Below are positions 1 through 5,714 of a DNA stretch of 5,714 bases, piece by piece. The notes under the pieces were generated by a model. The model saw only the letters and a program-made list of their open reading frames with translations, had not been told where the DNA came from and did no database searches. How positions within the stretch are numbered: position 1 is the first letter of the stretch; every line of letters begins with the position of its first letter. Origin of the DNA: an uncultured Kiloniellales bacterium (GTDB taxonomy: Bacteria > Pseudomonadota > Alphaproteobacteria > Kiloniellales > JAKSDN01); contig CALJXB010000428.1 in assembly GCA_937974415.1 (NCBI GenBank), positions 1-5,714 on the forward strand. Reading direction: 5' to 3'. The translations under genes were made by a program, and so were the position numbers.

Positions 1-650
1 CCTTCGCGGCGGCTTTCGATCGCCTGGGCGAAGCGGTGCAGCAGCTGCGCACCCGGGCCGACCCGAGCCAGGTTCGGATCGCCGCCCTGCCGAGCGTGGC
101 CCAGCTCTGGCTGTCGCCGCGATTGCCGGCGATCCGATCCGCCACGCGCGGCATTACGGTCTCCATAACGGCCATGGAGATCCCGCCCAACCTCAAGCGG
201 GAGCTCTTCGACCTCAGCGTCTTCTTCGAGGACCTGCCGGGCAATCCCGCGGCCCTGGAGCTCTGCCGCGATGCGATCTTTCCGGTTTGCACCCCTGAGA
301 CCGCGGCCCGGCTCGGGCGTCCTTCGGATCTTTCCCATGTGACCTGCCTGCACGATGCCGCGTGGTCGGGCGACTGGCAGCGCTGGCTTGGGGTCGCCAG
401 CCCCGACAAGGCCATCGACACTCGAGGGCCCATCTATTCGCTCTACAGTCTCGCCGTCGAAGAGGCCAAGAACGGCGCCGGCGTGCTGATCGGCCACGAG
501 CCGCTGGTCCGGGCCGAGCTTGCGTCCGGTGCTCTGGTCGCGCCCTTTGGGGTTCGGGTCGAGACCGGCCGCCGGCTGGCGATCACTCCGGCCCAAGCCC
601 CGGGCGTGAACGCTTCGATCGATCGCGTCCTCGCTGCGCTCCGGCCTTAA
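1..650 (+). CDS. LysR-type transcriptional regulator, GcvA-like (partial, N-terminus outside window)
   Basis: The first complete codon is at position 3, and the frame is open from the window edge to a TAA at 648-650, giving 215 residues of a protein that is normally about 295-305 residues. The missing 85 or so residues would hold the winged helix-turn-helix. Fragment residues 1-16 look like the end of the linker helix (FDRLGEAVQQLR). Residues 24-45 are the first strand and helix of the periplasmic-binding-protein-like effector domain (VRIAALPSVAQLWLSPRLP). Residues 143-181 match the second half of that domain in the GcvA group (SLAVEEAKNGAGVLIGHEPLVRAEL in outline, then a G-x-LV-x-PF segment). 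These proteins bind DNA as oligomers and respond to small molecules; the ligand and targets cannot be read here. Its target is often a divergent gene, which would lie left of the window. The gene is convergent with the sulfotransferase gene, with 23 nt between stop codons. The family call is firm; GcvA-like subgroup is by overall resemblance. Confidence 0.9.
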   Translation, partial: FAAAFDRLGEAVQQLRTRADPSQVRIAALPSVAQLWLSPRLPAIRSATRGITVSITAMEIPPNLKRELFDLSVFFEDLPGNPAALELCRDAIFPVCTPETAARLGRPSDLSHVTCLHDAAWSGDWQRWLGVASPDKAIDTRGPIYSLYSLAVEEAKNGAGVLIGHEPLVRAELASGALVAPFGVRVETGRRLAITPAQAPGVNASIDRVLAALRP

Positions 651-673
651 TCGAAAATTCTCGGTCTGCCCGT

Positions 674-1681
674 TTATGTCTTGAGCCAGTGGGTCAGATC
701 GCGCCCCAGGAGATTCGACAACTTCTCCACGTCCTCCCCGTAGTACGCGCGCAGTGTCGCGCGCATCTGTTCCGGCAAGGGCTTTCGTTTCATGGGCGCC
801 CTGTTAAATCGCTTGATGCGCTTGCGCAGGGTCTTGAGGCGTTTGAGCGCGGCGGCATTGCTGAAATCGATGAGCCGGAAGGCCCACGACGGCGGGTTCA
901 TCGCGAACTGCTGCAGCCAGCGGGACTTGAAACCGGCGTTGCCGCGCTTCGCCTCGAACTCGCGCCGGCCGTCGTCGTCCACGCCGATAAAGTCCAGGAG
1001 TCGCTGGTAAACTTCGCTCGGATTTGCCACGAAGTCGTCGAACACCACGACCTGGCAACGCTCCGGGCCCGCCACTTGGAACAGCCGTTCGATGTGATGG
1101 CCCAGCCTGCCCACATCGCCGTACTGTAAGAGCTGCGGGGAGCGACAGCGTTTGGGCAGGTCCCGGTGGCTCCGGCGCGCCCCTTGCAAAGCCCAGGCGC
1201 GGGAAAAGTCTTCCTCGTCCTCGTCCAGGGTGAACAGCAGCCGGGCGTGGTAGGAATGCAGCATGTCCAGCGGATTTCGCACCGAAGCGATGAACCTGGC
1301 CCGGCTGTCGAAGGCGATGGCCCGGCGAATCGCGTCCGGCTCGTAAAGGTAGGACACCGAGCCGTCGCCAATCGCCTGAGTCTCGGGTGCGAGCTTGGGA
1401 TGAAACCGTTCAAGGTAGAGCCGCCGAACATCCTCGAGGGGCATCTGCGAGCGGTCGTCGAGAAAGAAATGGGTCTCCTTGGGTTTGGAGAAACTGATAT
1501 TCCGGTTGCCGCCGAGTATTCGGCTCAAGGCCGTCGTTCCGCAGCGCGGCGCGCCCACCACGAAGAAACTGGGCGGCAAAGCATCCAGCAACGTGCTGAC
1601 CAGGGCGGGATCCGCACCCTGGAGGAGTCTCATGATGTGGGCCCGGCTTTTCGGCAGGCTGTCTTCGTGGGTTTCGGTCAA
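674..1681 (-). CDS. PAPS-dependent sulfotransferase (Sulfotransfer_1/3-like)
   Basis: A complete 335-residue gene for a cytosolic-type sulfotransferase, which moves a sulfuryl group from 3'-phosphoadenosine-5'-phosphosulfate to a hydroxyl or amine. Visible motifs: the 5'-phosphosulfate loop VVGAPRCGTTAL (41-52); KPKETHFF (66-73), which resembles the E-x-HFF segment of heparan-sulfate O-sulfotransferases, so E69 is a candidate catalytic base; the 3'-phosphate-binding segment SVRNPLDMLHSYHARL (133-148, with R135 and S143); VVVFDDFVANP (211-221); and a C-terminal R-x(3)-Y-x(2)-DV-x(2)-L-x(2)-LLGRDLTHWL segment typical of the family. There is no signal peptide or membrane segment. The start chosen is TTG at 1681, supported by GGAG 10 nt upstream; the next in-frame ATG (1631-1633) gives 319 residues, keeps all motifs, but lacks a clear Shine-Dalgarno. 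The gene lies 63 nt after the hydroxylase stop in the same strand and frame, so co-transcription is likely. The acceptor substrate is not identifiable; carbohydrate or lipid acceptors are both possible. Confidence 0.92.
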   Translation of the reverse strand: MTETHEDSLPKSRAHIMRLLQGADPALVSTLLDALPPSFFVVGAPRCGTTALSRILGGNRNISFSKPKETHFFLDDRSQMPLEDVRRLYLERFHPKLAPETQAIGDGSVSYLYEPDAIRRAIAFDSRARFIASVRNPLDMLHSYHARLLFTLDEDEEDFSRAWALQGARRSHRDLPKRCRSPQLLQYGDVGRLGHHIERLFQVAGPERCQVVVFDDFVANPSEVYQRLLDFIGVDDDGRREFEAKRGNAGFKSRWLQQFAMNPPSWAFRLIDFSNAAALKRLKTLRKRIKRFNRAPMKRKPLPEQMRATLRAYYGEDVEKLSNLLGRDLTHWLKT

Positions 1682-1691
1682 GGCGTCCGGG

Positions 1692-1696
1692 CTCCA
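1692..1696 (-). promoter_or_regulatory. Shine-Dalgarno for the sulfotransferase TTG start
   Basis: On the minus strand the bases read TGGAG, ending 10 nt before TTG at 1681. It supports the TTG start over the downstream ATG at 1631-1633, whose upstream bases show only a weak purine run. It lies inside the 63-nt spacer after the hydroxylase stop. Confidence 0.5.
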
Positions 1697-1744
1697 AAAC
1701 CAGCGATGGCCAATAACACCGAGCTTACAAGACGTCGCGCCGGG

Positions 1745-2503
1745 CTAACCGGCCTCCAAGCGCCGCAGGTTGGCCATGGCATCTTGCACATATGCTGTCC
1801 GTTTGATGCCTCGGATCATCACGCGGTTCAGCAGATGCCCCGCCGGCCGCAGCGGGCGATCGACATCGAAGAACAGAACGGCCCGCTCCTCATCCGTATC
1901 GTTGTGGACTTCGTGCTCGTAATGGTCGTCGAACACGATGCATTCGCCCTCTTTCCAGCGCAAGACGTGGCCGTCGACGCGGATCCAGCAGTTGTCGACA
2001 TCCCTGGGGACTTTGAGGCCGAGGTGGACACGGACGATGCCGTTGGTCGGGCCCCGGTGGGGCGGAATGCGGTAGTGTGGCGACAGAATCGAAAACCAGG
2101 CGTTGCGCAAATTCGGAACCTGTTCCAGCAGGGCTGTCGTCTCGGGGCAGCGCTTGCAGTTAGGCTCGAAGCGGTCGCCAAGGACATAGAACCCGAACGA
2201 CTTCCAGCTGTCGCCTTGGGAAATCCGTCTCTGATCCGGCGAGATGCTATGAAAGGACGGCAGCTCGTCACGCATCTGCAGCACGTCGTCCAGCTCGTGA
2301 CGAATCGCAGGCCAGCCCGACTCCAAGCCGGCGATCCAGGGAAAGATCGATTTGTCGAGGACCGGCTGATCACCGATCAGCGACTGGCGGTAAAGAAAAC
2401 GCGCCTGCTTGCGCAGCAGGGAACGGCCGTAGGCCTTCACCAACTCCCTGCGGCGGGTACGAAGCCTTTCCCAAAGCCCAGAATGATCACGATAAATTGA
2501 CAT
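1745..2503 (-). CDS. Aspartyl/asparaginyl beta-hydroxylase-family Fe(II)/2-oxoglutarate oxygenase
   Basis: A 252-residue cupin-fold dioxygenase of the Asp_Arg_Hydrox (PF05118) family, which uses O2 and 2-oxoglutarate to hydroxylate an unactivated carbon; relatives include AspH, LpxO (lipid A) and OlsC (ornithine lipids). The active-site spacing matches AspH closely: S138, H149 (in IPPHRGP), R158, H160, H197 (in FDDHYEHEVHN) and R207, corresponding to AspH S668, H679, R688, H690, H725 and R735. H149 and H197 would bind iron; R207, R158, H160 and S138 would hold 2-oxoglutarate. A CxxC (C116, C119) lies 30 residues before H149. The N-terminal 40 residues are very basic (R/K rich), with no clear membrane span, unlike LpxO. 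The ATG at 2501-2503 is chosen because AGGTG sits 7 nt upstream; the frame stays open to a GTG at 2758, but those 85 extra residues are low-complexity and unlike the family. First gene of a likely two-gene unit with the sulfotransferase. The substrate is unknown; protein, lipid and small-molecule acceptors all occur in relatives. Confidence 0.92.
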   Translation of the reverse strand: MSIYRDHSGLWERLRTRRRELVKAYGRSLLRKQARFLYRQSLIGDQPVLDKSIFPWIAGLESGWPAIRHELDDVLQMRDELPSFHSISPDQRRISQGDSWKSFGFYVLGDRFEPNCKRCPETTALLEQVPNLRNAWFSILSPHYRIPPHRGPTNGIVRVHLGLKVPRDVDNCWIRVDGHVLRWKEGECIVFDDHYEHEVHNDTDEERAVLFFDVDRPLRPAGHLLNRVMIRGIKRTAYVQDAMANLRRLEAG

Positions 2504-2510
2504 GTTCTGG

Positions 2511-2515
2511 CACCT
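2511..2515 (-). promoter_or_regulatory. Shine-Dalgarno deciding the hydroxylase start
   Basis: The minus strand reads AAAGGTG here; the AGGTG core ends 7 nt before ATG at 2503. This is the best ribosome-binding match upstream of any start candidate in the frame and supports a 252-residue protein rather than the 337-residue version starting at GTG 2758. Confidence 0.55.
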
Positions 2516-2609
2516 TTGCCGAGAGCCTGTTTGTCCTTTCCCAGTGGGACGCTGACCATCCAAGACGTCGATCGTTAGGGGCGTGGGGGGCTCGATGGCC
2601 TCTTGTTGA

Positions 2610-2632
2610 GCCAAAGGGAATGGGTCTTTGGC
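2610..2632. repeat. Short inverted repeat (7-bp stem, 9-nt loop)
   Basis: GCCAAAG at 2610-2616 and its reverse complement CTTTGGC at 2626-2632 flank a 9-base loop. It lies about 110 nt upstream of the hydroxylase start. It has no following T-run on either strand, so it is not an intrinsic terminator. It could be an operator or a leader hairpin, or chance. Confidence 0.3.
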
Positions 2633-2890
2633 CTGTCCAGGTACGGGCGGCGAAACACGGTTGCTACCCGCCTCCGTGAGGGACTCCGAGCAGGCCATGA
2701 CGGTTACACAATTGCCCAGAATGTCGGCACCATCAACACCGATGTTAGCGACGCCCACGCCTGCGTGATGGCCAAGCCGTCGGCCTTCCGGAACCGATTA
2801 ACGGCTCCTTAAGGCCGGGCACGTAGACCCAGGGTGCCGTTCGGGTTAATCTCGGCTTGCCGACGCCGCTGCTCAATCGCTCCCTACGAC

Positions 2891-3457
2891 ATGACCGCCC
2901 TCTACATCCTCATCGGCCTCACCGTCCTGGTCGGGCTTTATGTCATCGTGACTTACAACGCGCTCGTTAGCCTGCGAGTGCGCGTGGGCGAGGCCTGGAG
3001 CGACATCGAGGTCCAGATGAAGCGCCGCTACAACCTGATCCCCAATCTGGTGGAGACGGTGAAGGGCTATGCCAAGCACGAGGCCGGGACCCTCGAGAAG
3101 GTGGTCCAGGCCCGCTCCGAGGCCATGGCCAACCAAGGCCCGCCGGGCGAGCAGGCCCGCTCGGAGAACATGCTCACCGGGGCGCTCAAGTCGCTCTTCG
3201 CTCTGGCCGAAAGCTATCCCGAGCTGAAGGCCAACGAGAACTTCCTGAGCCTGCAGAACGATCTCGCCGAGGTCGAGGACAAGATCCAGGCGTCGCGGCG
3301 CTACTACAACGGCGTGGTGCGCGACAACAACACCAAGGTGGACCAGTTCCCGAGCAACCTGGTGGCGCGCGCCTTCACCTTCATCAAGGCCGAGTTCTTC
3401 GAGCTCGAGGAGGGCGACGCGGCGGCCCGCCAACCGGTTGCGGTCAGTTTCGACTAG
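2891..3457 (+). CDS. lemA: LemA family membrane protein
   Basis: A 188-residue LemA-family protein, the usual length for the family. Residues 4-22 form one hydrophobic helix (YILIGLTVLVGLYVIVTYN). The rest is an all-helical bundle with the family hallmarks: YNALVSLRVRVGEAWSDI (22-39), the basic QMKRRYNLIPNLVETVKGY (42-60), then YPELKANENFLSLQNDLAEVEDKI (110-132 in outline), ASRRYYNGVVRDNN (134-147) and a C-terminal FPSNLVAR-FTFIKAEFFELE segment (153-173). By the positive-inside rule the helical domain should face the cytoplasm. Its molecular role is not established in the family. The ATG at 2891 is chosen because it starts right before the membrane helix; a GTG at 2834 would add 19 residues without family resemblance. 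There is no clear Shine-Dalgarno before 2891 (CGCTCCCTACGAC), so initiation may be weak or leaderless. It is followed after 33 nt by the DUF2207 gene, a recurrent partner of LemA, and the two probably form an operon. Confidence 0.93.
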   Translation: MTALYILIGLTVLVGLYVIVTYNALVSLRVRVGEAWSDIEVQMKRRYNLIPNLVETVKGYAKHEAGTLEKVVQARSEAMANQGPPGEQARSENMLTGALKSLFALAESYPELKANENFLSLQNDLAEVEDKIQASRRYYNGVVRDNNTKVDQFPSNLVARAFTFIKAEFFELEEGDAAARQPVAVSFD

Positions 3458-3490
3458 CGGCCGCCGGCGGCTCTGCCAGCTTGTAAAAAC

Positions 3491-5461
3491 ATGACCCAGA
3501 CCCCCACGACTTTCTCGCTTCACATGCCGGTCGTGCGCTCGACCGTGTGGAGATGCGCCGCGGCGTTGATTGCCGTCGCCTTGCTGTTTGGCTTGGCTGG
3601 CGGCGCCGCGGCCCGCGAGCGCATCGTCAACTTCGACAGCGAGATCTGGGTGCACGCGGACTCCACCATGACGGTGCGGGAGACTATCACCGTGGTCGCC
3701 GAGGGCCGGTCGATCAAGCGTGGCATCTATCGCGACTTCCCGACCACCTATGAAGACCGCTTCGGGAACAAGATCGTGGTCGGCTTCGATGTCCTCAGCG
3801 TGCTGCGCAACGGCCAGACCGAGCCCCACCACACCGAGCGCCGGAGCAACGGCATCCGGCTCTACATCGGCGACAAGGACGTCTTCATTCCCAAGGCCCA
3901 GCACGTCTACACCATCGAATACCGCACCAACCGGCAGTTCGGTCATTTCGAAGACTTCGACGAGCTCTATTGGAACGTAACCGGCAACGGCTGGGACTTC
4001 GAGATCGAGCGGGCCGGCGCGCGGGTCCATCTGCCCGAAGGCGCGGGCGTCCTGGAGCATGCCGGCTATACTGGCCGCCAGGGGGCGACCGGGCAGGACT
4101 TCCGGATCGACCTCAGGGGCGACGGCATCCTCTACGAGACCACCCGTCCCTTGAACAAGCGCGAGGGCCTCACCATCGCGGTCTCCTGGCCGCCGGGATT
4201 CGTGGCGCGCCCGACCCAGGCCCAGGAACTGGCCTACCTGATCAACGACAACAGCATCCTCATCGCCGGGCTGATCGGCCTCGGCCTGCTCACGGCCTAC
4301 TACCTCGTCGTCTGGGTCTTCGTCGGCCAGGACCCCAAGGGCGGCTCGATCGTGCCCCACTACGATCCCCCCAAGGGCTTTTCGCCGGCAGCCGCGCGTT
4401 ACGTGAATCGCATGGGCTTCGACAACAAGACCTTCACCGCGGCGATCGTCAGCCTGGCGGTCAAAGGCGCCATCAGAATCACGGAGTATTCCGACAAGAG
4501 TTACGGCCTGGAGAAGACCGGCACGGAAAGCCACCTGTCGCCGGGCGAGCGGGCGGCTTACCGCAAGCTTTTTTCCCACGGTCGCAAGAGCATCGAACTC
4601 AAGCAGAAGAACCATAAGAAGCTCCGCGCGGCCCAAAAAGCCTTGCAGGAGTGGCTGCGCACGGAGTTCGAGAAGGTCTATTTCATCCGCAACACCGCTT
4701 TTTTCGTGCCGGGCGTCGTCTTGTCCCTGGCCGCCATGGGCCTGGTCGCCGTCGCGGCCGACGAGCCCTTCGGCGCCGCCTTTATCTGCCTCTGGCTCAG
4801 TTTCTGGACCATCGCGATCTACTACCTGGGCCGTCAGGTCTGGCTCAGCTGGAAGACGTCGCTGGCCACCGGAAGCCTCCTGGGAATGGCCAAGGCGCTG
4901 GTCGTCACCGCGGTCGCCCTGCCGTTCTTCGGCGGAGAGGTCTTCGGCCTGACCTTCCTGGTGCAGACCACGTCCCTTGGCGGGGCGGCCATCATCGTGA
5001 TCATTCAGGTCATCAACATGGTCTTCTACCACCTCCTCAAGGCGCCCACGCGCCTGGGCCGGCGGATGATGGACCAGCTCGAAGGCTTCGCCGACTACCT
5101 CTCGGTCGCCGAGGCCGACCGCATGAACTTTCATAACCCGCCGGAGCGCACGCCCGAGCTGTTCGAGCGCTTCCTGCCATTTGCCCTGGCGCTCGGGGTC
5201 GAGCAGGCCTGGAGCGAGCAGTTCGCGGATGTACTCTCCGAGGCCGGCCAGGGCGAGGGCGGCCGCAACGGCCACTACAGCCCGCGCTGGTATTCCGGCC
5301 GCAGCTTCGACGGCGATTTCGGTTCCTTAGCGTCGGACCTGGGCAGCGGGTTTTCCGGCGCCATCGCGGCGGCTTCGACGGCGCCCGGCTCGAGCAGCGG
5401 CTCGGGCGGCGGCGGGTCCTCCGGCGGCGGCGGAGGTGGCGGCGGCGGCGGCGGCTGGTAG
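3491..5461 (+). CDS. DUF2207 domain membrane protein with poly-Gly C-terminus
   Basis: A complete 656-residue DUF2207-family protein of unknown molecular function. Order of parts: a signal peptide or N-terminal anchor (about 17-42, ending GGAAAR-E); a beta-rich extracytoplasmic domain (about 43-250, with RETITVVAEG, RGIYRDFPT, HVYTIEYRT and LYWNVTGNGWDF, all typical of the family); a membrane helix at about 256-278; a cytoplasmic stretch with FSPAAARYVNRMGFDNKTF and SLAVKGAIRITEY (297-333), the characteristic small domain after the first helix, then a basic helical part (about 355-400); about four further hydrophobic segments (402-423, 427-447, 463-482, 487-514); the conserved tail domain with ADYLSVAEADRM and ERFLPFALALGVEQAWSEQF (534-578); and a low-complexity Ser/Gly tail ending in eleven Gly and a terminal Trp. 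The tail is predicted to be cytoplasmic. ATG 3491 is used; M12 at 3524 would still leave the signal segment. Neither has a strong Shine-Dalgarno. It follows lemA by 33 nt, so an operon and a shared membrane complex are likely inferences. Confidence 0.93.
   Translation: MTQTPTTFSLHMPVVRSTVWRCAAALIAVALLFGLAGGAAARERIVNFDSEIWVHADSTMTVRETITVVAEGRSIKRGIYRDFPTTYEDRFGNKIVVGFDVLSVLRNGQTEPHHTERRSNGIRLYIGDKDVFIPKAQHVYTIEYRTNRQFGHFEDFDELYWNVTGNGWDFEIERAGARVHLPEGAGVLEHAGYTGRQGATGQDFRIDLRGDGILYETTRPLNKREGLTIAVSWPPGFVARPTQAQELAYLINDNSILIAGLIGLGLLTAYYLVVWVFVGQDPKGGSIVPHYDPPKGFSPAAARYVNRMGFDNKTFTAAIVSLAVKGAIRITEYSDKSYGLEKTGTESHLSPGERAAYRKLFSHGRKSIELKQKNHKKLRAAQKALQEWLRTEFEKVYFIRNTAFFVPGVVLSLAAMGLVAVAADEPFGAAFICLWLSFWTIAIYYLGRQVWLSWKTSLATGSLLGMAKALVVTAVALPFFGGEVFGLTFLVQTTSLGGAAIIVIIQVINMVFYHLLKAPTRLGRRMMDQLEGFADYLSVAEADRMNFHNPPERTPELFERFLPFALALGVEQAWSEQFADVLSEAGQGEGGRNGHYSPRWYSGRSFDGDFGSLASDLGSGFSGAIAAASTAPGSSSGSGGGGSSGGGGGGGGGGGW
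5405..5458 (+). repeat. Glycine-codon tract (GGN repeat) at the end of the DUF2207 gene
   Basis: Residues 639-656 are four Gly, Ser-Ser, eleven Gly and Trp, encoded almost wholly by GGC with single GGG, GGA and GGT codons. The many closely spaced GG pairs could form two-layer G-quadruplexes in DNA or mRNA, and the (GGC)n run could change length by slippage in steps of one Gly without frameshift. Gly-rich tails ending in an aromatic residue are usual in DUF2207 and in TPM-domain (YgcG-like) proteins, so the tract is part of the protein, not an assembly error. Confidence 0.8.
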
Positions 5462-5714
5462 TTAGGCCGTCGTTCTAAGCCGCGTCACGTGGCCCATCTT
5501 GCGGCCGGGGCGGGCCTCGGCTTTGCCGTAAAGGTGCAGCTTGGCGGCGGGATCGGCGAGGATCTCGGGCCAACGCTCGACCTCGTCGCCCAGCAGGTTT
5601 TTCATCTCGGCGTCGCCGAGGCGCGTCGTCGCCCCCAAGGGCAGACCCGCCACCGCGCGAACGAACTGCTCGAACTGGGAGGTGACGCAAGCGTCGATGG
5701 ACCAGTGGCCGGAA
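5462..5714 (-). CDS. purK: 5-(carboxyamino)imidazole ribonucleotide synthase, C-terminal end (partial)
   Basis: The minus frame is open from the right edge (first full codon 5711-5713) to TAA at 5464-5462, giving the last 83 residues of a protein that is normally about 350-380. The fragment starts with [20 protein letters not shown], the signature of the PurK C-terminal region (family consensus SGHWT-x-(D/N)-x(3)-TSQFE), then VAGLPLG, and [19 protein letters not shown], the conserved end of the protein. PurK is an ATP-grasp enzyme of purine synthesis that turns aminoimidazole ribonucleotide, bicarbonate and ATP into N5-carboxyaminoimidazole ribonucleotide, the substrate of PurE. The gene is normally next to or after purE, expected to the right of the window. 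It is convergent with the DUF2207 gene, with adjoining stop codons and no spacer. An internal GTG (5653) could be mistaken for a start but the upstream homology rules that out. Confidence 0.95.
   Translation of the reverse strand, partial: SGHWSIDACVTSQFEQFVRAVAGLPLGATTRLGDAEMKNLLGDEVERWPEILADPAAKLHLYGKAEARPGRKMGHVTRLRTTA

Larger units (their letters stand above)
2504..2890. other. Divergent intergenic region between hydroxylase and lemA-like genes
   Basis: This 387-bp stretch separates two divergent units, so it should contain both promoters. I found no family-recognisable coding sequence on either strand; the short open frames through it (including the upstream extension of the hydroxylase frame to 2758 and the GTG extension of the lemA frame to 2834) show no domain-like composition. 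No strong sigma70 -35/-10 pair stands out on either strand. The best minus-strand candidate is TTGATG followed 17 nt later by AATTGT, which is a poor -10. It holds one small hairpin (2610-2632) and a spaced 7-bp inverted repeat GATTAAC (2796-2802) / GTTAATC (2845-2851), the latter near chance level. Alternative sigma factors or an activator may be used. Confidence 0.6.

Noticed and set aside
651..673. Possible terminator between the convergent LysR and sulfotransferase genes.
   Set aside because: The 23-nt spacer shows no inverted repeat able to form a GC-rich hairpin.
362..1129. Plus-strand open frame crossing the end of the LysR gene and antisense to the sulfotransferase.
   Set aside because: Its first part is an arginine-rich out-of-frame reading of the LysR gene and its second part is antisense to a clear sulfotransferase.
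1166..2500. A 444-codon open frame on the plus strand, antisense to the sulfotransferase and hydroxylase genes.
   Set aside because: The minus strand carries two complete enzymes with all expected motifs. The plus-strand product shows no recognisable domain and spans two unrelated genes.
2610..2632. Possible intrinsic terminator.
   Set aside because: The 7-bp stem is not followed by a T-run on either strand and no gene ends near it.
2504..2758. N-terminal extension of the hydroxylase to a GTG at 2758 (85 extra residues).
   Set aside because: The extension lacks family resemblance and a signal peptide, and AGGTG sits 7 nt before the ATG at 2503.
2873..5275. An 800-codon open frame on the minus strand, antisense to the LemA and DUF2207 genes.
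   Set aside because: Its translation is low in family-like structure and rich in D, G, R, E, L and H, as expected from reading GC-rich genes in the antisense frame. Both plus-strand genes beneath it have clear family motifs along their full lengths.
5475..5690. A 71-codon minus-strand frame near the right edge.
   Set aside because: It is the shifted, arginine-rich shadow of the PurK C-terminus, whose own frame carries the family signature.

Overview
The window is GC-rich and compact, with five of its six genes in recognisable bacterial families and strong third-position G/C bias. Gene content and protein style (a GcvA-type LysR regulator, PurK, LemA with a DUF2207 protein) fit a Gram-negative proteobacterium. 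An alphaproteobacterium of the Rhodospirillales type is my best guess, but this is an inference from style, not from a phylogenetic marker.

Layout from left to right: (1) the C-terminal two thirds of a LysR-type regulator on the plus strand, cut by the left edge. (2) Convergent to it, a minus-strand pair transcribed from about 2503 down to 674: an aspartyl/asparaginyl beta-hydroxylase-family Fe(II)/2-oxoglutarate oxygenase, then 63 nt later a PAPS-dependent sulfotransferase. (3) A 387-bp divergent intergenic region (2504-2890) that must hold the control signals of both flanking units; it contains one short hairpin and no convincing sigma70 promoter. (4) A plus-strand pair, a LemA-family membrane protein and a DUF2207 membrane protein with a poly-glycine tail ending in Trp, 33 nt apart. 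(5) On the minus strand, the last 83 residues of PurK (purine synthesis), whose stop codon directly abuts the stop codon of the DUF2207 gene.

Functionally, the minus-strand pair looks like a two-step tailoring unit: a hydroxylase could create the hydroxyl group that the sulfotransferase then sulfonates. The substrate is unknown (a lipid, glycan or small molecule). The LemA/DUF2207 pair looks like a membrane module of unknown function: both proteins are predicted to expose most of their conserved cytoplasmic parts on the same side of the inner membrane. purK and the LysR gene appear to be unrelated neighbours. No tRNA, rRNA, CRISPR array, insertion sequence or clear intrinsic terminator was seen.
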